Shown here: piece by piece, positions 26,642 through 35,636 of the stretch
How the letters are laid out: every line of letters begins with the position of its first letter
How positions within the stretch are numbered: the first letter of the stretch is position 1
Origin: Chitinophaga pinensis
GTDB taxonomy: Bacteria; Bacteroidota; Bacteroidia; UBA4408
Direction of reading: 5' to 3'
Assembly (NCBI GenBank): GCA_945872355.1
Contig: CAMBZU010000020.1
Span: 1-45,248 of the forward strand
DNA: 45,248 nt
Position numbers and translations under genes: made by a program
The notes under the pieces: model-generated
The model's input: only the letters and a program-made list of their open reading frames with translations
Told to the model about the DNA's origin: nothing
Database searches by the model: none

Positions 26642-27133
26642 TTAAAGGTTGCGCAGCATGACAAAATCGTTCATAAAGTAATTGTTGCCTATAGCAATAT
26701 CAACTTCTTCGATGATTTTAAAGCTTTGTTTTTGATAAAAAAACTGTGCTTTATTATATCTGTTTACATTTAAAATAAGTGCTTTGCCTCCCTTTTTTTT
26801 AATGTATGAAATCACTTCATCTAAAAGCATCTTACCCAATTTCTTTCCTTGTTCACTTGGCAATACATACAGCTTTTGTAGTTTAAAAATTTCTTCATTT
26901 TCTTTTGAAATAGCGGCAAATCCAAGTTCCAGCTTGCCTTCATTCACTAGTATATAAAATTGATGTCCTTTTGTCAGTATTTGATCTTTTAATGCTTCTT
27001 CGCTATAAAATTTATTGAGCATATAATTTAATTGCGCTTCCGATAATATTTCGCGGTAAGCTACAGGCCAAATTTGTGCGGCTAATCTTTGTATTGCGTC
27101 AATATCATTGATTGTTGCTTTTTTTACTTCCAT
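26642..27133 (-). CDS. GNAT-family N-acetyltransferase
   Basis: The product transfers an acetyl group from acetyl-CoA to an amine; the substrate is unknown. The 163-residue protein from ATG 27133 (MEVKKATIND) shows the GNAT acetyl-CoA loop EQGKKLGKMLLDEV, preceded by a strand LYVLPS. ALILNVNRYNKAQFFYQKQSF is the usual beta4-alpha4 ending. The longer frame to 27166 is rejected because it begins inside the recQ terminator hairpin. Confidence 0.9.
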   Translation of the reverse strand: MEVKKATINDIDAIQRLAAQIWPVAYREILSEAQLNYMLNKFYSEEALKDQILTKGHQFYILVNEGKLELGFAAISKENEEIFKLQKLYVLPSEQGKKLGKMLLDEVISYIKKKGGKALILNVNRYNKAQFFYQKQSFKIIEEVDIAIGNNYFMNDFVMLRNL

Positions 27134-27147
27134 ATTAACACATAAAA

Positions 27148-27183
27148 AAGTGCAGTACACTAACAATTAGATATACTGCACTT
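27148..27183 (-). terminator. Rho-independent terminator of recQ
   Basis: A 10-bp stem (AAGTGCAGTA with TACTGCACTT) and 16-nt loop lie about 24 bases beyond the recQ stop. The hairpin runs into TTTTTTATG on the minus strand. It also argues against an upstream start for the GNAT gene. Confidence 0.85.
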
Positions 27184-27206
27184 GATTTTAAAAGGGATTG
27201 ACTTTT

Positions 27207-29408
27207 TTAATGACCAAATTCGGCAATAAACTTAATTCGTATCAAACGAATTTCCTCCTCTGTATAGTCTTCTTCTCCTAGTTCTTTAAGCGCTTCTAAT
27301 ACACTGTCAGTTTCCGACTCCTTAAAGTACTCGTAAATTTCTTCTTGCTTATCTTCATCAATAATACTATTAATGTAGTAATTGATATTTACTTTAGTGC
27401 CCGAAGAAACGATGCTTTCAATTTCGCTAATCACTTCATCCATGCTCATTCCTTTCGCATTGCCAATATCACCTAAAGATAATTTGCGGTCAATACTTTG
27501 AATAATATATACCTTAGCCCCACTTTTATTGACTACAGATTTTACCACCATATCCATAGGTCGAGTGATATCGTTTTCCTCTACATATTGGGCTATCAGA
27601 TCAACAAACTCCTTTCCAAAGCGAAGCGCCTTACCAGAACCAACGCCAGTAATTTGTTTCATCTCTTCCATATTGATAGGGTATTGAATTGCCATATCTT
27701 CTAAAGATGGATCTTGGAAAACGACATAAGGCGGCACGCCTTTTTGCTTTGCTATTTTCTTACGTAAATCTTTAAGTAATGCAAACAAGGTTTCATCAGA
27801 AGCTCCACCTCTTTGTCCACCACCATTGGCCGCCATATCATCATCATCGCCAGCTGCATCATAGTCAATATCTCTTGTAAATAAAATGCTGTGCGGTTTT
27901 TCTAAAAAGTTTTTACCCTTTTCTGTTAGCCCAAGCAAGCCATAGTTTTCAATATCTTTTTCTAAATAATTATTCACCAATCCCTGACGAATAATTGCCA
28001 TCCAATATTTTTCTGTTTCAAATGAACCCTTCCCAAAAATCTCTAATGATTCATGTTTGTATGATTTGGTTGCAGCCGTTTTAATACCCATAATCACCTG
28101 CACAACATGCTTTGCTTTGAACTTTTCTTTAACATCTAAAACAGCTTCTAAAACAGAGGATAAACTTTCTTCAGCTTCAAATTTTTGTTTAGGATGACGG
28201 CAATTATCACACATGGCATTGCATTTTGCATCATCATATTCTTCGCCAAAGTAATGTAATAGCGTTTTTCTGCGACATACTGATGTTTCGGCATAGCCAA
28301 CTGTTTCTTGCAATAGTTGCTTTCCAATTTCTTGCTCAGCAACAGGCTTGCCTTTCATAAACTTTTCAAGTTTTACAATATCATCATAATGGTAAAATGA
28401 AATACAATTTCCTTCACCACCATCACGACCTGCACGACCTGTTTCTTGATAATATCCTTCCAAAGATTTTGGCACATCATGATGAATAACATAACGCACA
28501 TCCGGTTTATCTATTCCCATTCCAAATGCAATTGTTGCAACAATTACATCTGACTCTTCCATCAAAAACATATCTTGATGTTGTGCACGCATGTTGGCTT
28601 CTAAACCTGCATGATATGGCAATGCTTTAATTCCATTTACTTTTAAAGTTTCGGCAATTTCTTCTACTTTTTTACGGCTTAAGCAATATACAATCCCCGA
28701 TTTTCCTGTATTTTGTTTAATGTATTTGATGATTTCTTTTACCACATTTTGTTTTGGCCTCACATCATAATACAAATTAGGTCGATTAAACGAAGATTTA
28801 TAAACTTTTGCCTCATTCATAGCTAAAGTTTTGATGATGTCTTGCTGTACTTTGGGAGTGGCGGTAGCTGTTAATGCAATAATGGGCACGGTTCCTATTT
28901 GTTCAATAATGGGACGTAATCTGCGGTATTCTGGTCTAAAATCATGTCCCCATTCAGAAATACAATGTGCCTCATCAATTGCAAAAAATGAAATTGGAAT
29001 ATCTCTTAAAAAAGTTACGTTCTCTTCTTTGTTAAGCGACTCAGGCGCTACATACAAAAGTTTTGTTTTACCATCTGTAATGTCTTTTTTTACTTTGGTG
29101 ATTTCGGCTTTACTCAATGAAGAATTCATAAAATGAGCAATTCCATCATCTGTTCCAAAGTTCCTGATGGCATCAACTTGGTTTTTCATTAAAGCAATAA
29201 GTGGAGAAATTATAATTGCTGTTCCCTCACTCATCAATGCTGGTAATTGATAACACATACTTTTCCCCCCTCCTGTTGGCATAATTACAAAAGTGTCGTT
29301 ACCAGCTAACAAATTCATAATAATTGCTTCCTGATCACCTTTGAAGCTGTCAAATCCAAAATATTTGTTCAGCGACTCGTGTAGTGATGCAGTTTCTACT
29401 TCTGTCAT
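27207..29408 (-). CDS. recQ: RecQ ATP-dependent DNA helicase with C-terminal extension
   Basis: This 733-residue 3'-5' DNA helicase of superfamily 2 acts in recombination repair. Seen in order: Q motif (YFGFDSFKGDQ, about 16-26), Walker A GGGKS (46-50), DEAH (145-148), ATGRAGRDG-type motif VI (QETGRAGRDGG), a zinc-binding Cys set (C-RRKTLL, CNAMCDNC), the RQC winged-helix region, and an HRDC domain (about 560-630, ETLFALLKDLR). A further about 100 residues, rich in Glu and ending KFIAEFGH, fit the helical HTH-40-like extension common in Bacteroidota RecQ. It is 100 residues or more longer than E. coli RecQ for this reason. Its own terminator is downstream. Confidence 0.95.
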   Translation of the reverse strand: MTEVETASLHESLNKYFGFDSFKGDQEAIIMNLLAGNDTFVIMPTGGGKSMCYQLPALMSEGTAIIISPLIALMKNQVDAIRNFGTDDGIAHFMNSSLSKAEITKVKKDITDGKTKLLYVAPESLNKEENVTFLRDIPISFFAIDEAHCISEWGHDFRPEYRRLRPIIEQIGTVPIIALTATATPKVQQDIIKTLAMNEAKVYKSSFNRPNLYYDVRPKQNVVKEIIKYIKQNTGKSGIVYCLSRKKVEEIAETLKVNGIKALPYHAGLEANMRAQHQDMFLMEESDVIVATIAFGMGIDKPDVRYVIHHDVPKSLEGYYQETGRAGRDGGEGNCISFYHYDDIVKLEKFMKGKPVAEQEIGKQLLQETVGYAETSVCRRKTLLHYFGEEYDDAKCNAMCDNCRHPKQKFEAEESLSSVLEAVLDVKEKFKAKHVVQVIMGIKTAATKSYKHESLEIFGKGSFETEKYWMAIIRQGLVNNYLEKDIENYGLLGLTEKGKNFLEKPHSILFTRDIDYDAAGDDDDMAANGGGQRGGASDETLFALLKDLRKKIAKQKGVPPYVVFQDPSLEDMAIQYPINMEEMKQITGVGSGKALRFGKEFVDLIAQYVEENDITRPMDMVVKSVVNKSGAKVYIIQSIDRKLSLGDIGNAKGMSMDEVISEIESIVSSGTKVNINYYINSIIDEDKQEEIYEYFKESETDSVLEALKELGEEDYTEEEIRLIRIKFIAEFGH

Positions 29409-29443
29409 TTTCTTCTTGAAATTTAGTTATGTGAATTAATAAA

Positions 29444-29451
29444 TATTTTTG
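29444..29451 (+). promoter_or_regulatory. Weak candidate -7 element (TATTTTTG) for kdsD
   Basis: TATTTTTG fits TAnnTTTG and lies 86 bases before the kdsD start in the 129-bp divergent space to recQ. The position would give a long leader and no -33 element was identified. Confidence 0.25.
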
Positions 29452-29537
29452 CGCTAATTTGCAGTTGTAAAGATATAATAAATCGTACTGAAGCAAAGCA
29501 AAAAAAAACATAATTTTATTTCTAAATCTATAAATAA

Positions 29538-30503
29538 TTGAAAACACCCGACCAAATACGCGCAATAGCCAAAGCAACTTTAGAAATTGAAGCGCAAAGC
29601 ATTTCTGCCTTGATTAATTTTGTTGATCAAAGTTTTGCTTTGGCAGTATCAGAAATATTTCAGTCCAAAGGACGTGTAATAGTTACTGGTGTTGGAAAAA
29701 GTGCCATCATTGCACAAAAAATAACGGCTACTTTTAACTCTACAGGCACACCTGCTGTATTTATGCATGCTGCCGATGCTGTGCATGGCGATTTAGGAAT
29801 TATTCAGCAAGCGGATATTATTATTTGCATTTCTAAAAGTGGAAATACACCCGAAATAAAAGTATTACTACCATTATTAAAAGCCGCAGGCAATAAATTA
29901 ATTGCTATGGTTGGTAACATTGATTCATACCTTGCTAAGCAAGCCGATTATATTATTAATTGTACTGTTTTAAAAGAAGCGTGCCCTAATAATTTGGCTC
30001 CTACAAGCAGCACTACTGCTCAATTAGCAATGGGCGATGCGCTTGCTGTGTGTTTGCTCGAATGTAGGGATTTTAAAAGTGAGGATTTCGCAAAATTTCA
30101 TCCAGGTGGTGCATTAGGAAAGAGATTGTACCTTAAAGCTGGCGATTTAGCAACGCAAAATCAAAAACCGCAAGTAAAGAAAACAGATGCTGTAAGAAAT
30201 GTAATTATAGAAATTTCATCTAAAAGAATTGGTGCAGCAGCAGTGATAGAAAATGATACACTAATAGGTATTGTTACCGATGGTGATATTAGAAGAATGA
30301 TGGAGAAATATGAATTAATTAATGATCTAACTGCCGCTGATATTATGAGTTATACACCAAAAACCATTGAGGCAGATGAACTGGCTGTAAATGCATTGAT
30401 GGTGATGCAGCAAAAAAATATTTCTCAAATAATTGTTACCAAACAAAATCATTTTTTTGGATTTATACATTTACATGATTTAATAAAAGAAGGAATTATA
30501 TAA
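29538..30503 (+). CDS. kdsD: KdsD/KpsF-type D-arabinose-5-phosphate isomerase
   Basis: The enzyme converts ribulose-5-phosphate to arabinose-5-phosphate, the first step to Kdo in lipopolysaccharide. An SIS sugar-isomerase domain (about 30-180; GRVIVTGVGKSAIIAQK, SKSGNTPE, PTSSTTAQLAMGDALA) is followed by two CBS domains (about 205-320). The length (321) is normal for the family. The start is TTG at 29538 (MKTPDQIRAIA); no upstream in-frame ATG exists nearby. Divergent from recQ; the MBL gene follows after 7 bp. Confidence 0.92.
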   Translation: MKTPDQIRAIAKATLEIEAQSISALINFVDQSFALAVSEIFQSKGRVIVTGVGKSAIIAQKITATFNSTGTPAVFMHAADAVHGDLGIIQQADIIICISKSGNTPEIKVLLPLLKAAGNKLIAMVGNIDSYLAKQADYIINCTVLKEACPNNLAPTSSTTAQLAMGDALAVCLLECRDFKSEDFAKFHPGGALGKRLYLKAGDLATQNQKPQVKKTDAVRNVIIEISSKRIGAAAVIENDTLIGIVTDGDIRRMMEKYELINDLTAADIMSYTPKTIEADELAVNALMVMQQKNISQIIVTKQNHFFGFIHLHDLIKEGII

Positions 30504-30510
30504 CAAACAT

Positions 30511-31155
30511 ATGGCATTACATTTAAAGTGGTTTACCTTTAACCCATTTAGCGAAAATACTTACCTATTATATGGAGATAACAAGGATTGCATTATTTTA
30601 GATCCAGGTTGCGCTAACGAAAGTGAAGAAAATACAATACTTAAGTTTATTGAAGAAAAGCAACTTCATGTTTCAAGGTTGATCTTAACGCATGCACACA
30701 TTGATCATGTATTAGGTGTGCGCTTTATAACAAGTAAATTTAAATTAAAACTTGAAATGCATAAAGCCGATTTACCTGTTTATGCCACTGCAGGTAATAT
30801 TGCTAAAATGTATGGTATTCCTTTTAATCAAGGTCCAGAACCAGAGATTTTTTTAGATGAAAATACAAAAATTGAAATTGATGGACAAACCTTAGATATA
30901 TTTCATACACCAGGTCATTCGCCCGGCAGCATCTGTATTTATAGTAAAAGCAACAGTTTTATAATTAGTGGTGATGTATTGTTTAATGGAAGTATAGGGC
31001 GCACCGATTTGCCAGGAGGAGATTTTGATACCTTAAGTAATAGTATAAAAACTAAATTGTACCTATTACCCGATAACACACGTGTTTTTTCTGGGCATGG
31101 TGAAAGTACACTCATTGGGAATGAAAAAATAAATAATCCATTTGTAACAGCATGA
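30511..31155 (+). CDS. MBL-fold metallo-hydrolase (glyoxalase II-like)
   Basis: This 214-residue cytosolic metallo-beta-lactamase-fold hydrolase has the metal motif THAHIDHVLG (HxHxDH), a second His in HTPGHSPGS, an Asp in SGDVLFNGSIGRTD, and a last His in FSGHGESTLIG. It is closest to the short YcbL/glyoxalase-II-like group. Thioester hydrolysis is the family-level expectation; the physiological substrate is unknown. Its stop overlaps the pth start by 4 bases (ATGA), indicating coupled translation. Confidence 0.9.
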   Translation: MALHLKWFTFNPFSENTYLLYGDNKDCIILDPGCANESEENTILKFIEEKQLHVSRLILTHAHIDHVLGVRFITSKFKLKLEMHKADLPVYATAGNIAKMYGIPFNQGPEPEIFLDENTKIEIDGQTLDIFHTPGHSPGSICIYSKSNSFIISGDVLFNGSIGRTDLPGGDFDTLSNSIKTKLYLLPDNTRVFSGHGESTLIGNEKINNPFVTA

Positions 31156-31718
31156 GCAAGTTTTTAATAGCATGTTTAGGAAATATTGGTAGTGAGTACG
31201 AACAAACACGCCACAATATTGGCTTTAAGATAGCCGATGAGCTAGCATTAGCCGCAGAAACTCAATTTACACAAGATAGATTAGCCTTTAGGTGTGAGCT
31301 AAAAGTAAAAGGTAGAGTTATTGTGGTTATTAAACCAACTACCTATATGAACCTAAGTGGTAAAGCCTTAAATTATTGGATGCAGGCTGAAAAAATTAAA
31401 ACCGAACATGTTTTAATAGTAACTGATGATATTGCCCTACCCTTTGGAACTTTGCGGATTAAGCCAAAAGGAAGTGATGGCGGACATAATGGATTAAAAA
31501 GTATTCAAGAAACTTTAGGGACAGACATATACGCACGTTTGCGTTTTGGAGTAGGAAGTAATTTCTCAAAAGGGAGGCAAGTAGATTATGTGTTAGGGCA
31601 ATGGAATGCCGATGAGCTAACTACGCTAAATGAAAGAATTAAACTTGCCTCCGAAATGGCGAAAGCATTTTGCAGTATTGGCTTGCAATTAACTATGACA
31701 AATTACAACAACAAATAA
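31152..31718 (+). CDS. pth: Peptidyl-tRNA hydrolase
   Basis: The enzyme cleaves peptidyl-tRNA released prematurely from ribosomes, recycling tRNA. The 188-residue protein shows GNIGSEYEQTRHNIGF with the catalytic His, KPTTYMNLSGKAL and DDIALPFGTLRIKPKGSDGGHNGLKS. Length is normal. It overlaps the preceding gene by 4 bases; a candidate hairpin follows the stop directly. Confidence 0.95.
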   Translation: MSKFLIACLGNIGSEYEQTRHNIGFKIADELALAAETQFTQDRLAFRCELKVKGRVIVVIKPTTYMNLSGKALNYWMQAEKIKTEHVLIVTDDIALPFGTLRIKPKGSDGGHNGLKSIQETLGTDIYARLRFGVGSNFSKGRQVDYVLGQWNADELTTLNERIKLASEMAKAFCSIGLQLTMTNYNNK

Positions 31719-31719
31719 A

Positions 31720-31753
31720 AAACACCTCTCAGTAATGATACAAAAAGGTGTTT
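31720..31753 (+). terminator. Candidate terminator after pth
   Basis: AAACACCT pairs with AGGTGTTT around an 18-nt interior. The stem is short (8 bp) and the following T-run is weak, but the position between convergent genes fits. Confidence 0.45.
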
Positions 31754-31831
31754 ATATAAGTCATCTTTAAGATATGATCTTAAAGCTAAATTTGAAAAAG
31801 ATTACAGCGGCTTTATTTTAGCATAAGATGA

Positions 31832-32059
31832 TTAAAAGTCATCATCATCATCTAAATCTAAAGTTCCAAAATCATCGAGGCCTGTTAAATCGCCCTCAAA
31901 AAGTTCTTCATCGTCATCTTCAAACACACTTGGGTTCTTAGAGCGTTTAACTTCTTTTGATTTTATAGGCTTAAGCTTTAACGCTTTTTTGCCCTCTAAC
32001 TCGCCACCAGTGCCCTTTTTGGCAGGTGTGGCTTTTTTCGAATTGTTTGGTTTTTTCAT
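31832..32059 (-). CDS. Small bipolar-charge protein of unknown function
   Basis: This 75-residue protein has a Lys-rich N-terminal half (KKATPAKKGTGG, KVKRSK-like stretches) and an acidic C-terminal half ending LDLDDDDDF. No fold is expected for most of it. Short proteins of this build occur in Bacteroidota and could be chaperones for, or tails interacting with, basic nucleic-acid proteins; that is speculation. A TATTTTTG at 32191-32184 on the minus strand is a weak promoter candidate. I do not recognise the family. Confidence 0.6.
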   Translation of the reverse strand: MKKPNNSKKATPAKKGTGGELEGKKALKLKPIKSKEVKRSKNPSVFEDDDEELFEGDLTGLDDFGTLDLDDDDDF

Positions 32060-32446
32060 GACAAACTTGGTGAAACAAAAAATTTATGCCACAATTATAC
32101 ATTTTTTTGAAAAACAAGTTTCGTTTTAGTTCATTTTTTTTTCGTTATTGCTATGGATTCTAAATAAGGATTTAACTTTTTATCAAAAATAAACCTTAAA
32201 ATAAACTAAAAACCAAATTCATCATTGCCAAGTAACAAAGTCTTCAACTGTTGATTTTAAGAGGCTAATCTTACCTTTTCAAATGTTTACATGCTTATTT
32301 TCATTTAGTAAATTACAATTGGTGGAGCTATTTCGCAGGCCGAATTAAGGAATAAGGGTTATCATACTATGGTGTTGGGTTAATTCATTTTAGGATATGT
32401 TTTATTTATCAAATGCAAAAAAATACCTTTGTGCAAAATTATATGT
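32060..32446. other. 387-bp divergent intergenic region
   Basis: No coding-quality ORF, tRNA or repeat was seen. It separates the minus-strand small protein from the plus-strand crotonase gene. The only recognised item of good quality is TACCTTTG at 32424-32431. Confidence 0.6.
32424..32431 (+). promoter_or_regulatory. Candidate -7 element (TACCTTTG) of the crotonase/rlmN operon
   Basis: TACCTTTG matches TAnnTTTG and lies 15 bases before ATG 32447. This also rules out the upstream TTG at 32429 as start codon, because it would overlap the promoter. Confidence 0.55.
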
Positions 32447-33205
32447 ATGGAAAACGGAACTGTAACTCTTAACATTAGCAATGGTATTGGAACAATAGCA
32501 TTTTTTCATCCTCAAAGCAATAGTTTACCTGGCGCTTTGCTGAATAAATTAGCTGAAACAATTACTGCTGCCGGAGAAAATGAAGATATTAAAGTAATAG
32601 TGATTAAAAGTACAGGAGTGAAAGCTTTTTGTGCAGGCGCAAGTTTCGATGAACTTATTAGCATTAAAGATTTTGAAACAGGCCAACGCTTTTTCTCTGG
32701 GTTTGCAAAAGTAATTAATGCCATGCGCAAGGCCCCAAAGTTTATAATTGCACGTGTTCAAAATAAAGCTGTAGGCGGTGGAGTAGGTATTGCTGCTTCA
32801 GCTGATTATACCTTTGCTGTAAAAGATGCTTCAATAAAATTAAGTGAATTGGCTGTTGGCATTGGTCCATTTGTGGTTGGACCCGCGGTTGAAAGAAAAC
32901 TGGGCACTTCGGCTTTTACTGCTTTAGCGATTAATGCAAGTGAGTGGCGCACTGCGCAATGGGCTTTTGAAAAAGGACTGTATGCCGATATTTTTGATAA
33001 TGAAGCCGAAATGGATCAAGCCATTGAAGCATTAGCAAATAAGCTCAGTAAAAGCAATCCTGAAGCCATGATGATGTTAAAGAAAATATTTTGGGAAGGT
33101 ACAGCACATTGGGACACATTATTAAGCGACAGAGCAGGCATGAGTGGGAAATTAGTTTTAAGCGATTTTACAGTAAATGCCATCAATTCATTTAAAACCA
33201 AATAG
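32447..33205 (+). CDS. Enoyl-CoA hydratase/isomerase (crotonase) family protein
   Basis: The start is ATG 32447 (MENGTVTLNI), giving 252 residues; the earlier TTG is inside the promoter. The crotonase fold is shown by CAGASFDELI and the oxyanion-hole segment NKAVGGGVGIAASADYTFA. An EL-x-x-GIGP loop (SELAVGIGPF) follows. Crotonases act on CoA thioesters by hydration, isomerisation or ring opening; the substrate here is unknown. The rlmN ATG follows 3 bp after the stop, so they share a transcript. Confidence 0.9.
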   Translation: MENGTVTLNISNGIGTIAFFHPQSNSLPGALLNKLAETITAAGENEDIKVIVIKSTGVKAFCAGASFDELISIKDFETGQRFFSGFAKVINAMRKAPKFIIARVQNKAVGGGVGIAASADYTFAVKDASIKLSELAVGIGPFVVGPAVERKLGTSAFTALAINASEWRTAQWAFEKGLYADIFDNEAEMDQAIEALANKLSKSNPEAMMMLKKIFWEGTAHWDTLLSDRAGMSGKLVLSDFTVNAINSFKTK

Positions 33206-33208
33206 TAA

Positions 33209-34279
33209 ATGAGCGAAAAGCTGATTGATATTAGAAGTTTAAATATTGAGGAGTTGATTGCTTTTTTTGAAAGAGAAGGGGAGAAGGCATATCGCGCAAA
33301 GCAAGTTTATGAATGGCTTTGGAAAAAGCAAGCTGTTTCTTTTGATGAAATGACCAATTTATCGCTACCACTCCGTGAGATGTTGCAGCAAAATTTTATA
33401 ATTAGAGCTGTTATTGTTTCTGATCAGCAAATAAGCAATGATAAAACTATTAAAAATGCATTTAAATTATACGATGGAAGTATTGTAGAGGGTGTGCTTA
33501 TTCCTACTTCTAGTGGAAGAATGACTGCGTGTATTTCTTCTCAAGTGGGTTGTTCTCTTACCTGTAAGTTTTGCGGTACTGGCCGCTTAAAGCTGATGCG
33601 TAATATTAATGCCGATGAAATTTTTGATCAAGTTAAACTTATAAGAGATCAGAGCATGCAACATTATGGCATGCCTATTTCAAATGTGGTATATATGGGC
33701 ATGGGCGAGCCTTTGTTAAATTATAAAAATGTAATAAAATCGGTTGAATTGCTTACTTCTCACCAAGGTTTAGGTTTAGCACCTAGACGTATTACAGTTT
33801 CTACAGCAGGAATAGCCAAAATGATTAAAAAATTAGGTGATGATGAAGTAAAGTTTCATTTGGCATTATCGCTACACGCAGCTAATGATGAAAAGCGAAA
33901 TAAAATTATGCCAATTAATGAGCAAAATACATTGGAATCATTAATTGAAGCGTTGAATTATTTTTACGATAAAACGGGCGAGCGTGTAACCTTAGAGTAT
34001 ATTGTATTTAAAGACTTTAATGACTCATTGAAAGATGCAGCTGAGCTTGCAGATTTTTGTTATAAAGTTAAAAGCAAAGTAAATATTATTGAATATAACC
34101 CCATTGAAGCAGGCGAGTTTGAGCAAACTACCCCAGAGCGCTTAGAAGCTTTTGCAGGCTATTTGCAAAGCAGAAAAGTAATTGTAAATATTAGAAGAAG
34201 CAGAGGTAAAGATATTGACGCTGCTTGTGGGCAATTAGCCAACAAAAACGGAGCTGTGGTAAATAGGGTGTTAAAGTAA
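33209..34279 (+). CDS. rlmN: RlmN: dual-specificity rRNA/tRNA adenine-C2 methyltransferase
   Basis: This radical-SAM enzyme methylates C2 of A2503 in 23S rRNA and A37 in some tRNAs. The 356-residue protein has the [4Fe-4S]-binding CxxxCxxC (C115, C119, C122), YMGMGEPLLNYKNV, LSLHAANDEKRNKIMPIN and a C-terminal RRSRGKDIDAACGQL with the methyl-carrier Cys. The N-terminal about 80 residues form the RNA-binding helical domain. Normal length. Confidence 0.95.
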   Translation: MSEKLIDIRSLNIEELIAFFEREGEKAYRAKQVYEWLWKKQAVSFDEMTNLSLPLREMLQQNFIIRAVIVSDQQISNDKTIKNAFKLYDGSIVEGVLIPTSSGRMTACISSQVGCSLTCKFCGTGRLKLMRNINADEIFDQVKLIRDQSMQHYGMPISNVVYMGMGEPLLNYKNVIKSVELLTSHQGLGLAPRRITVSTAGIAKMIKKLGDDEVKFHLALSLHAANDEKRNKIMPINEQNTLESLIEALNYFYDKTGERVTLEYIVFKDFNDSLKDAAELADFCYKVKSKVNIIEYNPIEAGEFEQTTPERLEAFAGYLQSRKVIVNIRRSRGKDIDAACGQLANKNGAVVNRVLK

Positions 34280-34312
34280 TTTTAACCAAGTTCATTACAA
34301 AAATCGACCTTT

Positions 34313-35635
34313 TTAATTCAAGCTAGTCACCTCTTTTTTACCCCAAATTAAATAGATAACAATCCCAGAGGCAGCAGTTAAAAGACCGAAAATACTTTCT
34401 TTGAGGTTAGACATTAAGCCAATGTACATTAACCAACCTGTGATTAATAAAAATAATAATGGAACAATTGGATAGCCCCATGTTTTATAAGGTCGTTCCA
34501 AATTTGGGTGCTTAATACGCATAACAATAATGCCCAAAACAGCTAAAAATGTAAACAAATTAAGCGTAAATGAAATGTAAATAACCACCTGCGAAAAGGA
34601 AGCAGAAAAAATAAAAAACAAACTAATCAGGCATTGTGTAACTATAGCTATTGCGGGCACGCCTTTGGAAGTGGTTTTACTGAATAATTTAAAAACAGGA
34701 TGATCATTGCCTATGCTTTGTGTTACTCTTGGGCCAGCAATAATCATGGCGCTTATTGTAGAAATCAATAAAAAAGCAATAATACTACTCATAATTTTAC
34801 CTCCTGCATTGCCAAAAATATGTTTCGCTGCAACACCTGCAATGTCAACTATTGGGCCATGTTCATTCCTCATTTCGGCCAGAGGTGTTACATACATGAA
34901 AACAAAATTGATGGCTACATACAAAATGGTTACTAATATGGTACCGTATAAAAGCGCTTTAGGTAAATTGCGTTGAGGTGATTCCATATCTGATGCTATA
35001 TAGCCGGCAGCATTCCATCCGGAGTAAGCTAAGGATACAAAAAAGAAAGACGTGGCAAAAGATGAACTAAAAACTTCATCACCAACTGATGTATGATAAC
35101 TAAATACTAAATCACCAGTTTGCGGGCTTGTTAATCCAAAAGCTATAATTACAAGCACTGCAAGCACCTTAAAGCTAGTGGTATAGTTCTGAAAATAACT
35201 TCCTGCTTTTAAACTATTGGCATGAATAAAACTGATAAGTATCACCACAATTGCTGCTAAGTAAAGTGGATTTATTGAAGAGGAAGCACCTTTAGCATAG
35301 GCTCCTAAAGCCATGGCCGCCGCTGCTACAGGCGCTGCAAATCCAACTGTAACCGAAACCCAGCCTGCTGCAAAACCCAAGGCTGGATGATATATTTTAC
35401 TTAAATAATTGTATTCTCCACCCGATTGTGGGAACATACTTCCCAACTCACCATAGCAAAGTGCACCTGTAAATGCAACAATACCGCCAGTAATCCAAAG
35501 CAACATAATGGTAAATCCACTTTGCAAGCCTGCCACTTGAAATCCCAGGCTTGTAAATACACCAGTACCGACCATATTAGCCACCACTATTGCAGTTGCA
35601 GTAAATAAACCTATTTTTTGTTTACCGATAACCAT
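34313..35635 (-). CDS. APC-superfamily amino-acid permease
   Basis: This 440-residue protein has about 12 membrane helices. The first helix carries the APC motif NMVGTGVFTSLGFQV (residues about 19-33), with GSMFPQSGGEYNYLSKIYHP after helix 2. It imports or exchanges an amino acid or related solute; specificity is not readable. Its ATG lies 1 base after the rnpA stop, so translation may be coupled. That adjacency is unusual for rnpA, whose better-known neighbour is rpmH. It converges with rlmN. Confidence 0.92.
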   Translation of the reverse strand: MVIGKQKIGLFTATAIVVANMVGTGVFTSLGFQVAGLQSGFTIMLLWITGGIVAFTGALCYGELGSMFPQSGGEYNYLSKIYHPALGFAAGWVSVTVGFAAPVAAAAMALGAYAKGASSSINPLYLAAIVVILISFIHANSLKAGSYFQNYTTSFKVLAVLVIIAFGLTSPQTGDLVFSYHTSVGDEVFSSSFATSFFFVSLAYSGWNAAGYIASDMESPQRNLPKALLYGTILVTILYVAINFVFMYVTPLAEMRNEHGPIVDIAGVAAKHIFGNAGGKIMSSIIAFLLISTISAMIIAGPRVTQSIGNDHPVFKLFSKTTSKGVPAIAIVTQCLISLFFIFSASFSQVVIYISFTLNLFTFLAVLGIIVMRIKHPNLERPYKTWGYPIVPLLFLLITGWLMYIGLMSNLKESIFGLLTAASGIVIYLIWGKKEVTSLN

Positions 35636-35636
35636 T

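Noticed and set aside
27134-27166. Upstream start of the GNAT gene
   Set aside because: It would begin inside the recQ terminator hairpin; MEVKKATIND at 27133 fits the family start.
32429-32446. Earlier TTG start of the crotonase gene
   Set aside because: It overlaps the TACCTTTG promoter element; ATG 32447 is preferred.
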